The notes under the pieces are model-generated. The model searched no databases. It was given only the letters and a program-made list of their open reading frames with translations, and was not told where the DNA came from. A stretch of DNA of 36,769 nucleotides from NCBI GenBank assembly GCA_019314005.1, contig JAFDAE010000004.1, forward strand, positions 1 to 36,769, written 5' to 3'. How positions within the stretch are numbered: position 1 is the stretch's first letter; every line of letters begins with the position of its first letter. Shown here piece after piece: positions 1 through 7,492 of the stretch. A program made the translations under genes and the position numbers. Source of the DNA: Deltaproteobacteria bacterium (GTDB lineage Bacteria; Desulfobacterota; Desulfobacteria; C00003060; C00003106).

Positions 1-17
1 TCCTTGTGGTTTATTTC

Positions 18-40
18 CGGGCGAGTTCATCTCGACCCGG
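18..40. other. Imperfect hairpin near the window edge
   Basis: CCGGG-C-GAG and CTCGA-CCCGG pair around a TTCAT loop with one bulge. There is no T-run directly after it, so it is not a standard intrinsic terminator. It may be the end of an upstream transcript outside the window. Confidence 0.3.
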
Positions 41-42
41 CA

Positions 43-56
43 GTTTACATGTAAAC
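43..56. promoter_or_regulatory. Perfect 14-bp palindrome, possible operator
   Basis: GTTTACATGTAAAC is a perfect palindrome in the otherwise gene-free 274 bp ahead of the ferredoxin-AOR operon. Perfect dyads of this size are typical binding sites for dimeric repressors. No regulator gene is adjacent inside the window, so the cognate protein is unknown. Confidence 0.4.
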
Positions 57-218
57 ATTGTGAACCGCTTGGAGGTTTCCTTCAATCTTTTTTACTTATG
101 CATTCAAACAGCGCTTTTTTTTTAGATGAAATTTTCATCAAAGGGATAAGTATGATTCTCGACAGAAAACTAACCGAAAAAAAGAGGCGCTGTCCCTATT
201 TAACCCAAGGCATCAAAC

Positions 219-248
219 TTGAAGGTCTAAAGCTTGATATTATATATT
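219..248 (+). promoter_or_regulatory. Putative sigma70-type promoter for the ferredoxin-AOR operon
   Basis: A -35-like TTGAAG (219-224) and a -10-like TATATT (243-248) are separated by 18 bp. They lie about 27-60 bp upstream of the possible ferredoxin start codons. Assigned by motif only. Confidence 0.35.
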
Positions 249-274
249 GCAATGCATGAAAGCAGTGGTGTAAA

Positions 275-721
275 ATGCCGACAAAAAAGGACAAAAGGAG
301 TCGTCTGGTGAGACTTGCGGTATTGGAAACAGAAAGATGTATCGGCTGTCAGAGCTGCATGTTTGCCTGTTCAAGAAAACACGGAGAGGCGGGACTTTCC
401 GCGTCCTGTATCGGTGTGAGATCGGTCGGGGGGATGGAAAGGGGATTCACTGTGATTGTATGCAGGGCATGCGAAGATCCTCCCTGCGCGAAGGTGTGCC
501 CAACCCAGGCCCTTACACCGAGAAGGGGAGGCGGGGTGCGCTTTGACGCGGATAAATGCATTGGCTGTGGCCACTGCCGGGATGCCTGCATTATTGGAGC
601 GGTGTTCTGGGATGATGAGACAAATAAACCCGTGATATGCATCCACTGCGGTTACTGTGCGGACTTTTGTCCCCATGGAGTGCTCGGGTTGCAGAAGAGG
701 GAGGCCAGAAATGCTAAATAA
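275..721 (+). CDS. Four-cluster [4Fe-4S] ferredoxin-like electron-transfer subunit (AOR-associated)
   Basis: Small soluble iron-sulfur protein predicted to pass electrons to or from the adjacent aldehyde oxidoreductase. Four cysteine groups are visible: CIGCQSCMFAC, CRACEDPPCAKVC, CIGCGHCRDAC and CIHCGYCADFC. This is the HycB/DmsB-like polyferredoxin layout with room for up to four cubanes. The ATG at 275 has no clear ribosome site. An in-frame GTG at 308 follows AAGGAG with 7 nt spacing and may be the true start, which would remove 11 basic residues. The 3' end overlaps the next gene's ATG (711) by 11 nt, so the two are translationally coupled. No signal peptide or membrane segment is visible, so it is probably cytoplasmic. 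Family assignment is firm; the exact partner is inferred from the overlap. Confidence 0.9.
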   Translation: MPTKKDKRSRLVRLAVLETERCIGCQSCMFACSRKHGEAGLSASCIGVRSVGGMERGFTVIVCRACEDPPCAKVCPTQALTPRRGGGVRFDADKCIGCGHCRDACIIGAVFWDDETNKPVICIHCGYCADFCPHGVLGLQKREARNAK

Positions 722-2486
722 TGATCCTCTTGCGAATATACTCTATATTGATCTTTCAAAGAGAACATTTAAGATTGAAAAGAGACGCGACCTCTTTGAA
801 AAATACATGGGCGGCGCGGGTGTGGCCACAGCGCTTCTGCATGAAGAATGTCCTGAGGGCTCTGATCCCCTGGGGCCGGACAATCCCATTATATTTGCCG
901 TAGGTCCGTTGACGGCCCTGTTTCCGCTTGCTTCAAAAACTGTTGCAATGTTCAAGTCCCCCCTGACCGGAAATCTTGGTGAGAGCCATTGCGGGGGCAG
1001 AAGCGCTGTCGCGGTTCGTATGGCTGGATATGGCGCTATCGTTATAAAGGGCGCGAGCAGTATGCCGGTGTATCTTTCCATTGACGGCAACCAGGTGTAT
1101 TTCCGCGATGCCTCTTCACTGTGGGGCTTGGGGAATTTTGCCACGGGGCGTATCATTAGAGAAAATGAAACAGGGGCCGGCCTGAGAACGATCATGCGTA
1201 TCGGCAGGGCGGGTGAAAATCTCGTTTCATACGCGTGTGTGACATCAGAAACCTACCGGCACTTTGGCAGACTGGGACTGGGGGCGGTCTTTGGAAGCAA
1301 AAAGCTCAAGGCCCTGGTGGTTTCAGGGAAATCATCCCTGCCGGTTTCCAACAATAAGACATACAAGAAGATATACGACGAAGTGTACAAGGCGGCCGTG
1401 GAATCCCCCGTAATGAAAAAGTATCATGATCTTGGTACCGCGGAAAACATAATGCCGCTTAATGATTTTGGAGGCCTTCCCACACGCAACCTCAAAGAAG
1501 CAAGCTTCGAAGGCGCCTCCGGAATATCGGGCGAAACCTTCGCGAAGCATTACCTGGGAAGACGGCTCGCGTGTTCTCATTGCCCGGTGGGATGCATACA
1601 TATCGCCGCGCTCAGAGAACCCTATGAAGAGGAACCATATTTCTACAAAACCTCCATGATATCCTATGATTATGAACCCATATATTCTCTCGGCTCCATG
1701 TTAGGCATATCCAATGCGACCGACTTTCTGAAACTTATGGATAAGGTGGAGGCGTGGGGAATGGACGCGATGAGCCTCGGCGTTATCCTGGCCTGGGTTA
1801 CTGAAGCTCAGGAGAAGGGCCTTATCACGGAAGGGGAGACCATGGGGGCCAGGCTTGAATGGGGATGTGTGGAAGAATATATAAAGGCGGCCGGGTATGT
1901 TGTGAGCCAGCCGAATGATTTTTACAGGGCCCTTGCGCGGGGTGTTGAACACGCGGCTTCCATATATGGAGGTGAGGATTTCGCGCTGGCCTTCGGAGGA
2001 AACGAAATGCCCGGATATCACACCGGACCCGGCGCCCATCTGGGTGTTCTTATAGGCGCCCGTCACAGCCATCTGGATAACGGGGGATACGGCATAGATC
2101 AGAAAACCCTTGTCAATCAGAAGATGAAACCGGAGGAGCTTGTAGACACACTTCTTGAGGAAGAGAGATGGCGACAGGTGCTGTCAAGTCTGGTTGTTTG
2201 CTTCTTCGCGCGGGGGATCTATTCACCCGAACTCGTTGCCCGGCTGCTTGCCGTCGCGGGTTTTGATCTGTCGACGGACGATCTTCAGCGGATCGGCAGA
2301 GAAATTCACAGCGAAAAATACCGGTTCAAGATAAGGGAAGGGTTCGCTGCGGATAGTGTAAGGATACCGGAAAGGATATTTGAAACTTCCTCTCCCATAA
2401 GCTGGCTGAATGAGAGCTACCTTAAAGAAGCGCTCAAATACGCACAAAAAACCATCTCGAAAGAAATAAACACTCCATTTCTATGA
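711..2486 (+). CDS. Aldehyde:ferredoxin oxidoreductase family protein (tungsten bis-pterin enzyme)
   Basis: 591 aa, close to the usual 600-620 aa of the family. AOR enzymes oxidise aldehydes to carboxylates, or the reverse, with ferredoxin, using a tungsten (or molybdenum) bis-pterin and one [4Fe-4S] cluster. The N-terminal domain shows the family signatures YMGGAGVAT and SPLTGNLGESHCGGR, then GRLGLGAVFGSKKLKAL. Cluster ligands C288, C291 and C295 (CSHCPVGC) and C497 fall almost exactly at the positions known from the Pyrococcus furiosus enzyme. I chose ATG 711 over an earlier in-frame start at 657: it follows GAGGGAGG and begins with the family's usual 'ANILYIDLSKRT'. Upstream the coupled ferredoxin gene probably supplies the electron partner. 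Substrate cannot be told; glyceraldehyde-3-phosphate or aromatic-acyl reductase relatives are alternatives. Confidence 0.9.
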   Translation: MLNNDPLANILYIDLSKRTFKIEKRRDLFEKYMGGAGVATALLHEECPEGSDPLGPDNPIIFAVGPLTALFPLASKTVAMFKSPLTGNLGESHCGGRSAVAVRMAGYGAIVIKGASSMPVYLSIDGNQVYFRDASSLWGLGNFATGRIIRENETGAGLRTIMRIGRAGENLVSYACVTSETYRHFGRLGLGAVFGSKKLKALVVSGKSSLPVSNNKTYKKIYDEVYKAAVESPVMKKYHDLGTAENIMPLNDFGGLPTRNLKEASFEGASGISGETFAKHYLGRRLACSHCPVGCIHIAALREPYEEEPYFYKTSMISYDYEPIYSLGSMLGISNATDFLKLMDKVEAWGMDAMSLGVILAWVTEAQEKGLITEGETMGARLEWGCVEEYIKAAGYVVSQPNDFYRALARGVEHAASIYGGEDFALAFGGNEMPGYHTGPGAHLGVLIGARHSHLDNGGYGIDQKTLVNQKMKPEELVDTLLEEERWRQVLSSLVVCFFARGIYSPELVARLLAVAGFDLSTDDLQRIGREIHSEKYRFKIREGFAADSVRIPERIFETSSPISWLNESYLKEALKYAQKTISKEINTPFL

Positions 2487-2556
2487 GAACGCGCAGTCAT
2501 TTTCGTTTCGTATTTTCCCCGGAACTCCCGGATTTGTGAAAAAGTGACGAGCCCTT

Positions 2557-3855
2557 ATGAATATTTGCATGTTTACCAATACATATCTTCCCCATATCGG
2601 AGGTGTAGCCCGTTCCGTAGCTTCCTACGCGGAGGATCTGCGAAAAATGGGGCACCGGGTCCTGATTATAGCCCCTACGTATGCTGATGAGGTAGAGGGT
2701 GAAAGAGAAGAAGACGTTCTCAGGGTGCCGGCAATACAGAATTTTAACGGCAGCGATTTTTCCATGCGCATCGCCGTTCCCTTTCTGATCGCCAATAAGA
2801 TTGATGAATTTCAGCCCGACATTATTCACAGTCACCATCCCTACCTGCTTGGAGACGCGGCTATGAGAGCGGCACGACGGCGAAACCTGCCGCTCCTGTT
2901 TACCCACAATACGCTGTATGAACAATACACTCATTACGTGCCGTTGGATTCAGAGGCCATGAAACAGTTCGTAATCAGTCTTTCTACCCAGTATGCCAAC
3001 CTCTGCCAGCGGGTAGTTGCCCCCAGTCACAGTATTGCAAAGCTCCTGCGCGAGCGTGGCGTGATAATCCCTATCGAGGAAATTCCCACGGGAGTGGACT
3101 TATCCTCTTTTAAAAGCGGCAGTGGTGAGAGATTCCGGCAGTCCCATGCCATCGATGCAAAGGAACGGGTTATCGGACATGTGGGACGGCTGGCACCCGA
3201 AAAAAACCTGTGCTATCTGGCCGAGGCAGTGGCCTCCTTTCTGGATCATCATCCCGGCGTGTTTCTGATCGTGGGCGCCGGATTGAGCGAAGAGAATATT
3301 CGCCGGATTTTTCGCGAACATCAATTGGAAGAACGCCTGATTCTGGCTGGAGAACATTCGGGTCAGGACCTTACCGACGCTTACCGTGCCATGGACCTCT
3401 TTGTGTTTGCATCTCAGAGTGAGACCCAGGGCATGGTTTTGACCGAAGCCATGGCGGCCGGCCAATCGGTTATCGCCCTGGACGCCTCAGGCGTGCGGGA
3501 AGTAGTTACGGAAGGTCTCAATGGGCGCCTTCTGGTTGCCGAGGCACCGGCGGAGATCTTTGCGGAAACCATACACGATTTTTTTCAGAACCTCGAACGC
3601 GCCGAACAGTTCCGGCAGGAAGCCCTCAGGACGGCTGAAACCTTCTCACGTGAGTCATGTGCCAAAAAGATGGTGGAAGTGTACCAATCCATGCTGTGGG
3701 AGCACAAGAAGGCTTCAGGAACACCACAGGAATTTCTCGACTGGGATAAACTGATCAGGGCATTAAACGTTGAATGGCAACTTATTTCGGAAAAAGCCGC
3801 GGCAACAGTGAACGCTTTTATTGAAACCGCGGGGAAACAGCAAAAGCCGGACTAA
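2557..3855 (+). CDS. GT4-family glycosyltransferase
   Basis: 432 aa GT-B fold retaining glycosyltransferase. The N-terminal acceptor domain begins with 'MNICMFTNTYLPHIGGVARSV', typical of GT4 enzymes such as diacylglycerol glucosyltransferases. The C-terminal nucleotide-sugar domain has 'GHVGRLAPEKNL' and an E-x7-E element in SETQGMVLTEAMAAG (about residues 288-300). The last 50 residues form an extra helical tail beyond the catalytic fold. It likely adds a sugar from a nucleotide donor to a lipid or glycan at the inner membrane face. It stands alone, 70 bp after the AOR gene and with a weak ribosome site, so no pathway can be named. Confidence 0.85.
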   Translation: MNICMFTNTYLPHIGGVARSVASYAEDLRKMGHRVLIIAPTYADEVEGEREEDVLRVPAIQNFNGSDFSMRIAVPFLIANKIDEFQPDIIHSHHPYLLGDAAMRAARRRNLPLLFTHNTLYEQYTHYVPLDSEAMKQFVISLSTQYANLCQRVVAPSHSIAKLLRERGVIIPIEEIPTGVDLSSFKSGSGERFRQSHAIDAKERVIGHVGRLAPEKNLCYLAEAVASFLDHHPGVFLIVGAGLSEENIRRIFREHQLEERLILAGEHSGQDLTDAYRAMDLFVFASQSETQGMVLTEAMAAGQSVIALDASGVREVVTEGLNGRLLVAEAPAEIFAETIHDFFQNLERAEQFRQEALRTAETFSRESCAKKMVEVYQSMLWEHKKASGTPQEFLDWDKLIRALNVEWQLISEKAAATVNAFIETAGKQQKPD

Positions 3856-3888
3856 CCCACCGGGGCACGCTACTCATAAAATCAAATC

Positions 3889-3917
3889 TTTACAATTCAT
3901 TTGGTTATTGATATATC
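3889..3917 (+). promoter_or_regulatory. Putative promoter of hicBA
   Basis: TTTACA (3889-3894), a 17-bp spacer, and TATATC (3912-3917) lie 45 bp before the hicB start in an AT-rich gap. AGGAGCT just before ATG 3962 is a good ribosome site. HicB proteins often repress their own promoter. Confidence 0.4.
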
Positions 3918-3961
3918 TCAATTTAAATAACATTTAACTACAAATTCTTACAGGAGCTCAA

Positions 3962-4174
3962 ATGAAATATCGTGTCTTAATTGAGCAAGACGAAGACGGC
4001 ATGTTTGTTGCCGAAGTGTCGGCATTGCCCGGGTGTATTTCACAAGGCCGTACCCGGGAAGAAGCTTTGCAGAATATCCAGGAAGCAATTGCCGCATATT
4101 TGGAAAGCTTGAAAGCTCATGGCGACCCAATACCTCCATCAGTTAATGAAGAGATTATAGAGGTAGCCGTGTGA
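3962..4174 (+). CDS. hicB: HicB-family antitoxin
   Basis: 70 aa, a compact HicB: partial RNase-H-like fold with 'RVLIEQDEDGMFVAEVSALPGCISQGRTREEALQNIQEAI', the classic HicB core. It has no DNA-binding tail, so it is at the short end of the family. It should neutralise the HicA mRNA interferase encoded next. The stop overlaps the hicA start by 4 nt (GTGA). The order antitoxin-then-toxin is the reverse of E. coli hicAB but common elsewhere. It opens the TA/RM island. Confidence 0.9.
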   Translation: MKYRVLIEQDEDGMFVAEVSALPGCISQGRTREEALQNIQEAIAAYLESLKAHGDPIPPSVNEEIIEVAV

Positions 4175-4395
4175 GTACCCTGCCTCAGATTTCTGGCCGT
4201 GAAGTTGTAAGGGCGTTGCGCAAAATCGGTTACGAAAAAGATAGACAAAAGGGCAGCCACATTGTGTTGCGCCAGAGATCACACCCACACCGCCGAATAA
4301 CCATTCCTGACCATAAAGAAATATCTAAAGGAACGTTGCGTGCTATCATTCGTCAAGCAGGCCTGTCCGTAGAAGGTTTTATCAAGCTTCTGTAG
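4171..4395 (+). CDS. hicA: HicA-family mRNA interferase toxin
   Basis: 74 aa double-stranded-RNA-binding-like toxin that cleaves mRNA. The catalytic histidine is H30 in the family motif 'KGSHIVLR', followed by 'ITIPDHKEISKGTLRAIIRQAG'. Start is GTG 4171, overlapping the hicB stop. The frame is intact, and full length for the family. A strong hairpin about 90 bp downstream (4484-4524) may end the transcript. Confidence 0.9.
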   Translation: MSTLPQISGREVVRALRKIGYEKDRQKGSHIVLRQRSHPHRRITIPDHKEISKGTLRAIIRQAGLSVEGFIKLL

Positions 4396-4412
4396 ATTAT
4401 CATTATCCCCCC

Positions 4413-4486
4413 TGTCATTCCCGACCCCCCCTTGTCATTCCCGACTCATCACACTGTCATTCCCGACTCCGATCGGGAATCCAGTA
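4413..4486. repeat. Palindromic GTCATTCCCG repeat cluster
   Basis: TGTCATTCCCGA occurs three times (from 4413, 4433 and 4455). The last copy continues into CTCCGATCGGGAATCCAG, giving a short CCCGA/TCGGG stem. It is the intergenic version of the widespread element that translates as CHSRESGNP when read in one frame. The same family recurs at 11784, 22294, 25239 and 26536. Confidence 0.8.
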
Positions 4487-4524
4487 GCGTGCCCTCTCTG
4501 TGGGGCACAGAGGCCCCACGCTAC
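4484..4524. terminator. Strong 41-nt hairpin after hicA, possible terminator
   Basis: GTAGCGTG (4484-4491) pairs with CACGCTAC (4517-4524), and inside it CTCTGTG pairs with CACAGAG around a GGG loop. No clear U-run follows. It may stabilise or end the hicBA transcript, or be part of the repeat element. Confidence 0.4.
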
Positions 4525-4533
4525 ACTTCCATG

Positions 4534-4715
4534 TTTCCCTTGACATTTCACGGCGTTTTGTTGAATATGCAAAAGTCTTAACAAAAAATAAAGACGATTT
4601 CGTAAAAGTCGTCACTCCGGTGAAAACCGGGCCGCCCTTGGGCATCACTATGGAAGAGCTTTTAATGCCCCATGGGTCTGTTCTCAGAAACAAGGGTATA
4701 GGCGCCATTTTATAT
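4534..4715. repeat. Dispersed repeat blocks A (4534-4592) and B (4678-4715)
   Basis: Block A (TTTCCCTTGACATTTCACGG to AAAATAAAG) and block B (CTGTTCTCAGAAACAAG to TATAT) both recur at 6139-6280, but there B precedes A. Block A in translation gives DISR-F-EYA-VLTKNK in both copies, so these may be relics of one older sequence. The stretch between hicA and the vapB-like gene (4396-4842) holds no convincing gene. Confidence 0.6.
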
Positions 4716-4842
4716 GGCATGACAGTAGTTTTAAAATAAATGGTTGTTTGTTGTTCAATATGTAATAATCACTTTTACGGAATTTTAAAAGGGCTGCAAC
4801 GAATAAGCAGGATTATTGCAGTATATCCTTGGAGGTGACAAA

Positions 4843-5094
4843 ATGAAAAGCGTTCAAATAAAATCCCATGTTGGCAAAGACGGCATTTTACGCTTGCAGG
4901 TTCCGGTGGATATATCGGATCAGGAAATAGAAGTGTTATTAGTGCTGCAACCTGTTGATCAGAAGACAGCGGATATCCCGGAGTCGTCTGGATGGCCGCC
5001 TGATTTTTTCAAAATCACTGCTGGAGCATTCAAGGACAATCCTTTAAAAAGAGAAGCTCAGGGTGAATACGAAATTCGGGAGTCAATCAAATGA
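4843..5094 (+). CDS. VapB-like antitoxin
   Basis: 83 aa. ATG 4843 follows GGAGGTGA at ideal spacing, so I reject an earlier TTG at 4816. The N-terminal half ('GKDGILRLQVPVDISDQEIEVLLVLQP') resembles a small beta-rich DNA-binding antitoxin. The C-terminal 'GWPPDFFKITAGAF' and acidic tail match antitoxins that precede PIN toxins. It overlaps the toxin start by 4 nt (ATGA). It should inhibit the PIN nuclease and repress the operon. Confidence 0.8.
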   Translation: MKSVQIKSHVGKDGILRLQVPVDISDQEIEVLLVLQPVDQKTADIPESSGWPPDFFKITAGAFKDNPLKREAQGEYEIRESIK

Positions 5095-5498
5095 AATATT
5101 TGTTGGATACCAATACCTGCATTCACTATTTGAATCATCTTGATTCCCCCGTGCGCCGCCGACTGGAACATGTATTACCGGCCGACGTGGCGCTTTGTTC
5201 CATGGTTAAAGCTGAACTTTATTACGGCGCGTTTAAAAGCAAACAAACAGCAAAGAATTTGGCTGCGCTTGAATATTTATTCGCTACACTGACAAGCCTG
5301 CCGTTCGATGATCTTGCCGCCCGGATATATGGAGAAATCCGTTCTGATTTGTCCATCAAGGGCGCATTGATTGGTCCGAACGATCTGATAATTGCCGCAA
5401 CAGCGCTTGCCCACAACACTACTTTGGTTACACGTAATACTAAAGAGTTTCTAAGGGTGTCGAATTTAAAGGTAGAAGATTGGGAAAGCGGAGATTGA
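5091..5498 (+). CDS. vapC: PIN-domain toxin, VapC family RNase
   Basis: 135 aa, normal VapC length. Acidic metal-binding residues are in place: D6 (LLDTNTCI), E42 (KAELYYG) and D98 (GPNDLIIAA). The fourth position is N116 in 'VTRNTKEF', a common substitution in the family. VapC toxins are Mg-dependent ribonucleases, usually against tRNA or rRNA. Coupled to the upstream antitoxin by a 4-nt overlap. Intact, so probably active. Confidence 0.92.
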   Translation: MKYLLDTNTCIHYLNHLDSPVRRRLEHVLPADVALCSMVKAELYYGAFKSKQTAKNLAALEYLFATLTSLPFDDLAARIYGEIRSDLSIKGALIGPNDLIIAATALAHNTTLVTRNTKEFLRVSNLKVEDWESGD

Positions 5499-5569
5499 AA
5501 ATCGAGGATTTCGCCACATGAAAACTTTCATAGTGCCCCGCAAAATGAACAGGTAAGTAGTTATGTTCC

Positions 5570-5630
5570 CTCGCCCCTGTATGTGAGAGAGCTGGGAGCG
5601 CAGGATAATCATGGACAAACAGGACATGGC
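5570..5630. repeat. Degenerate copy of the methylase leader region
   Basis: CCTCGCCCCTGTATGTGAGAGAGCTGGGAG followed by GATAATCATGGACAAACAGG resembles 10422-10485, where a CCCTCTCCCC/GGGAGAGGG palindrome is followed by the start of the 1107-aa methylase gene. ATAATCATGGACAAACAGG is identical in both. The rest of 5499-5791 shows no gene. Confidence 0.45.
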
Positions 5631-5791
5631 ACCTGATGCCCGAGAGAGCTTTTATGCGTGCCTGATATCTGACATTACAGACACATCCTGGACAGTTATC
5701 GGTCATAGCGGGTGCTACCTGCTTGGTGATTAGTTGGCGATTGGGTACATTCTTTCATCTTTTCAGATGTCATGAACGAAAGGAATAAATT

Positions 5792-6136
5792 ATGGCGTTC
5801 TCAGAGATAGAAATATACAAGATAAACAAACTCGTTGGTGTTTTATGTAATAAGCGGGCACCCGAATCCATCAGAGACAAATTGCGCTATGAATATACCA
5901 TCGAAAATCACGACGTAATCATTTATGAAGTTCGTCCGCGATGGGATAAGCCAGATGAAAACACCCGCATGCCCTGCGCGAAACTCACCTTCGTCAGGAC
6001 CCAGAATGCCTGGAAGCTCTACTGGCGAAGGGCCAGCGGGAAATGGAACGGCTACGAACTATTGAAACCGTCGGGGAATCTTATTGATTTGCTCGCAGAG
6101 ATAGATACAGATCCACATGGTTGTTTTTTCGGATGA
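5792..6136 (+). CDS. DUF3024 family protein
   Basis: 114 aa. The sequence matches my recollection of DUF3024: 'EIYKINKLVGVLCNKRAPESIRDKLRYEY', 'HDVIIYEVRPRW' and the ending 'LLAEIDTDPHGCFFG'. Function is not known. It has several conserved aromatic and basic residues (LYWRRASGKW) but no catalytic motif I recognise. AAAGGAATAAATT before ATG 5792 is a fair ribosome site. It sits alone between TA modules; no partner is obvious. Confidence 0.8.
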   Translation: MAFSEIEIYKINKLVGVLCNKRAPESIRDKLRYEYTIENHDVIIYEVRPRWDKPDENTRMPCAKLTFVRTQNAWKLYWRRASGKWNGYELLKPSGNLIDLLAEIDTDPHGCFFG

Positions 6137-6138
6137 GC

Positions 6139-6280
6139 CTGTTCTCAGAAACAAAGATATAGGCGCCGTTGTTTTTATATCCTTGTGCCTTGAACCTTGA
6201 ACCTTGAACCGTAGATATTGGTTTCCCTTGACATTTCACGGTTTTTTGCTGAGTATGCATAAGTCTTAACAAAGAATAAA
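6139..6280. repeat. Second copy of repeat blocks, order B' then A', plus CCTTGAA tandem repeat
   Basis: B' (6139-6180) and A' (6222-6280) match blocks B and A at 4678 and 4534 in swapped order. Between them lies a short tandem of CCTTGAA units (6188-6210). The region 6137-6358 holds no gene. Confidence 0.6.
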
Positions 6281-6327
6281 GGATGTCATACATTGCTATA
6301 GACACATGTATAAAATTGTGTGGAATA

Positions 6328-6345
6328 ACCATACAACTGTATGGT
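6328..6345. promoter_or_regulatory. 18-bp palindrome, probable operator of the MNT-HEPN operon
   Basis: ACCATACA-AC-TGTATGGT is a perfect 8-bp dyad ending 13 bp before the antitoxin ATG, with a further half site CATACAA at 6351-6357. The downstream protein has an N-terminal winged helix, so autorepression here is likely. No ribosome site is visible, so the transcript may be nearly leaderless. Confidence 0.55.
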
Positions 6346-6358
6346 ATAGGCATACAAT

Positions 6359-6946
6359 ATGAATGTACTCGCCGAAATACTTTCATCAAAAATAAGGGCG
6401 GAAATCTTCCGAATACTCTTTGGTACCTGTGACGATGCGTTGCACATGCGCGAAATCGAGAGGCGGTCAGGATTTACAACGGGCACCGTGCAGCAGGAAC
6501 TGAAAAAACTGCATCGTCTGGAGCTGATCAAGAAAAACAGGGACGGAAACCGCCTTTATTATAAAGCTAACAGAGAACATCCGCTCTATCCTGAAATCCG
6601 AAACATCGTATTAAAAACCATCGGCCTTGTGGATGTTATACAGGAAACTCTAAGTCGGTCTTCCGATATCGAATGTGCTTTTGTCTTTGGTTCGATTGCG
6701 CGTCATGATGAGAAGACACAAAGCGACATAGATCTTATGGTGATCGGAACCCTCGGATTGCGGGAAGTAACCGCTCTGCTTTCCGGACTATCAGGAAAAA
6801 TAGGGAGAGAAATTAACCCCCATGTTATGAGTAGTGAAGAATTTATGAAACGCAAGGAAAAGGGCGATCATTTTATTACAAATATACTTGCGAAATCGAA
6901 GATTTTCGTCATAGGAAATGAAAATGAGTTTGCAGAAATGGGTTGA
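6359..6946 (+). CDS. Winged-helix/minimal nucleotidyltransferase (MNT) antitoxin
   Basis: 195 aa with two parts. Residues 1-80 form an ArsR-like winged helix ('ILFGTCDDALHMREIERRSGFTTGTVQQELKKLHRLELI'). Residues about 90-190 form a MntA-type nucleotidyltransferase with the signature GS-x9-SDIDLMV (FGSIARHDEKTQSDIDLMV). In HEPN/MNT modules the MNT protein blocks the HEPN ribonuclease, often by AMPylation. The winged helix suggests it also binds the palindrome just upstream. Its end overlaps the HEPN gene start. Confidence 0.85.
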   Translation: MNVLAEILSSKIRAEIFRILFGTCDDALHMREIERRSGFTTGTVQQELKKLHRLELIKKNRDGNRLYYKANREHPLYPEIRNIVLKTIGLVDVIQETLSRSSDIECAFVFGSIARHDEKTQSDIDLMVIGTLGLREVTALLSGLSGKIGREINPHVMSSEEFMKRKEKGDHFITNILAKSKIFVIGNENEFAEMG

Positions 6947-7365
6947 GCACGGGTGGCTACGCCCGCATAAGACCAGCAGAGAAGAGATAGAAAATCTGCT
7001 CCAGATTGTGAATCGAGATTTGGAGGATGCCGAAGGGGATATTTCAACCGACTGGCGATTTGGTATCGCATATAATGCCGCGTTAAAACTTTGCACTATA
7101 CTCCTGTATGCAGAAGGGTTCAGACCTGAAAGGACGCTCCAGCATTATCGGACGATACAGGCACTTTTTGTAATCCTTGGCAAGCAAAGAAAGAGAAAAA
7201 GATGTCAAATACCTCGACACATGCAGAAACAAGAGAAATATCGTTGAATACGATTACGTCGGCGGTGTTACTGAAAAAGATGCAAACGAACTAATCGAGT
7301 TTGCCGGAGAACTAAGGAAAGATGTTATAAAATGGCTCAAAGAAAAGCACCCTGAGCTGGTATAA
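6924..7365 (+). pseudogene. HEPN-domain toxin, frameshifted
   Basis: The first part (to about 7180) encodes 'WLRPHKTSREEIENLLQIV' through 'RTLQHYRTIQALFVILG'. The remainder is one frame away: 'SKEREKDVKYLDTC' then 'RNKRNIVEYDYVG' and a helical end to 7365. Joined, they give a full HEPN protein of about 145 aa with the KRNxxEYD active-site region. As written, the first frame stops at 7247 after 'KQRKRKRCQIP', losing the catalytic part. The shift lies in the purine-rich stretch 7180-7206, where a one-base indel or a sequencing error is plausible. Start is ATG 6924 or 6918, both overlapping the antitoxin gene. Confidence 0.75.
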
Positions 7366-7492
7366 ATATGTTGCAATTTTAAAAGTCCCAAAAAGGTTCG
7401 AAAGATGGCAGGTAATTGGAATAAGACCCCGTATCTCTCAAGCAGAGGAGGGGGGGGGTCGTTTTTTCAGATGTTATGAAGGAAACAATCAT

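Noticed and set aside
4413..4466. Possible mini-CRISPR of three TGTCATTCCCGA units
   Set aside because: Units are only 12 bases with 20-22-base periods, the element is a known-type palindrome dispersed through the window, and there are no cas genes.
4500..4739. 79-aa open frame (MGHRGPTL...)
   Set aside because: It begins inside the 4484-4524 hairpin and consists of dispersed repeat blocks A and B; the second copy at 6139-6280 has a stop and swapped order. No ribosome site or family.
7450..7458. Run of nine G as a possible phase-variable tract
   Set aside because: It lies in the gap before the decayed helicase N-terminus, not inside an intact frame or between clear promoter elements; it may simply be a sequencing weak spot.
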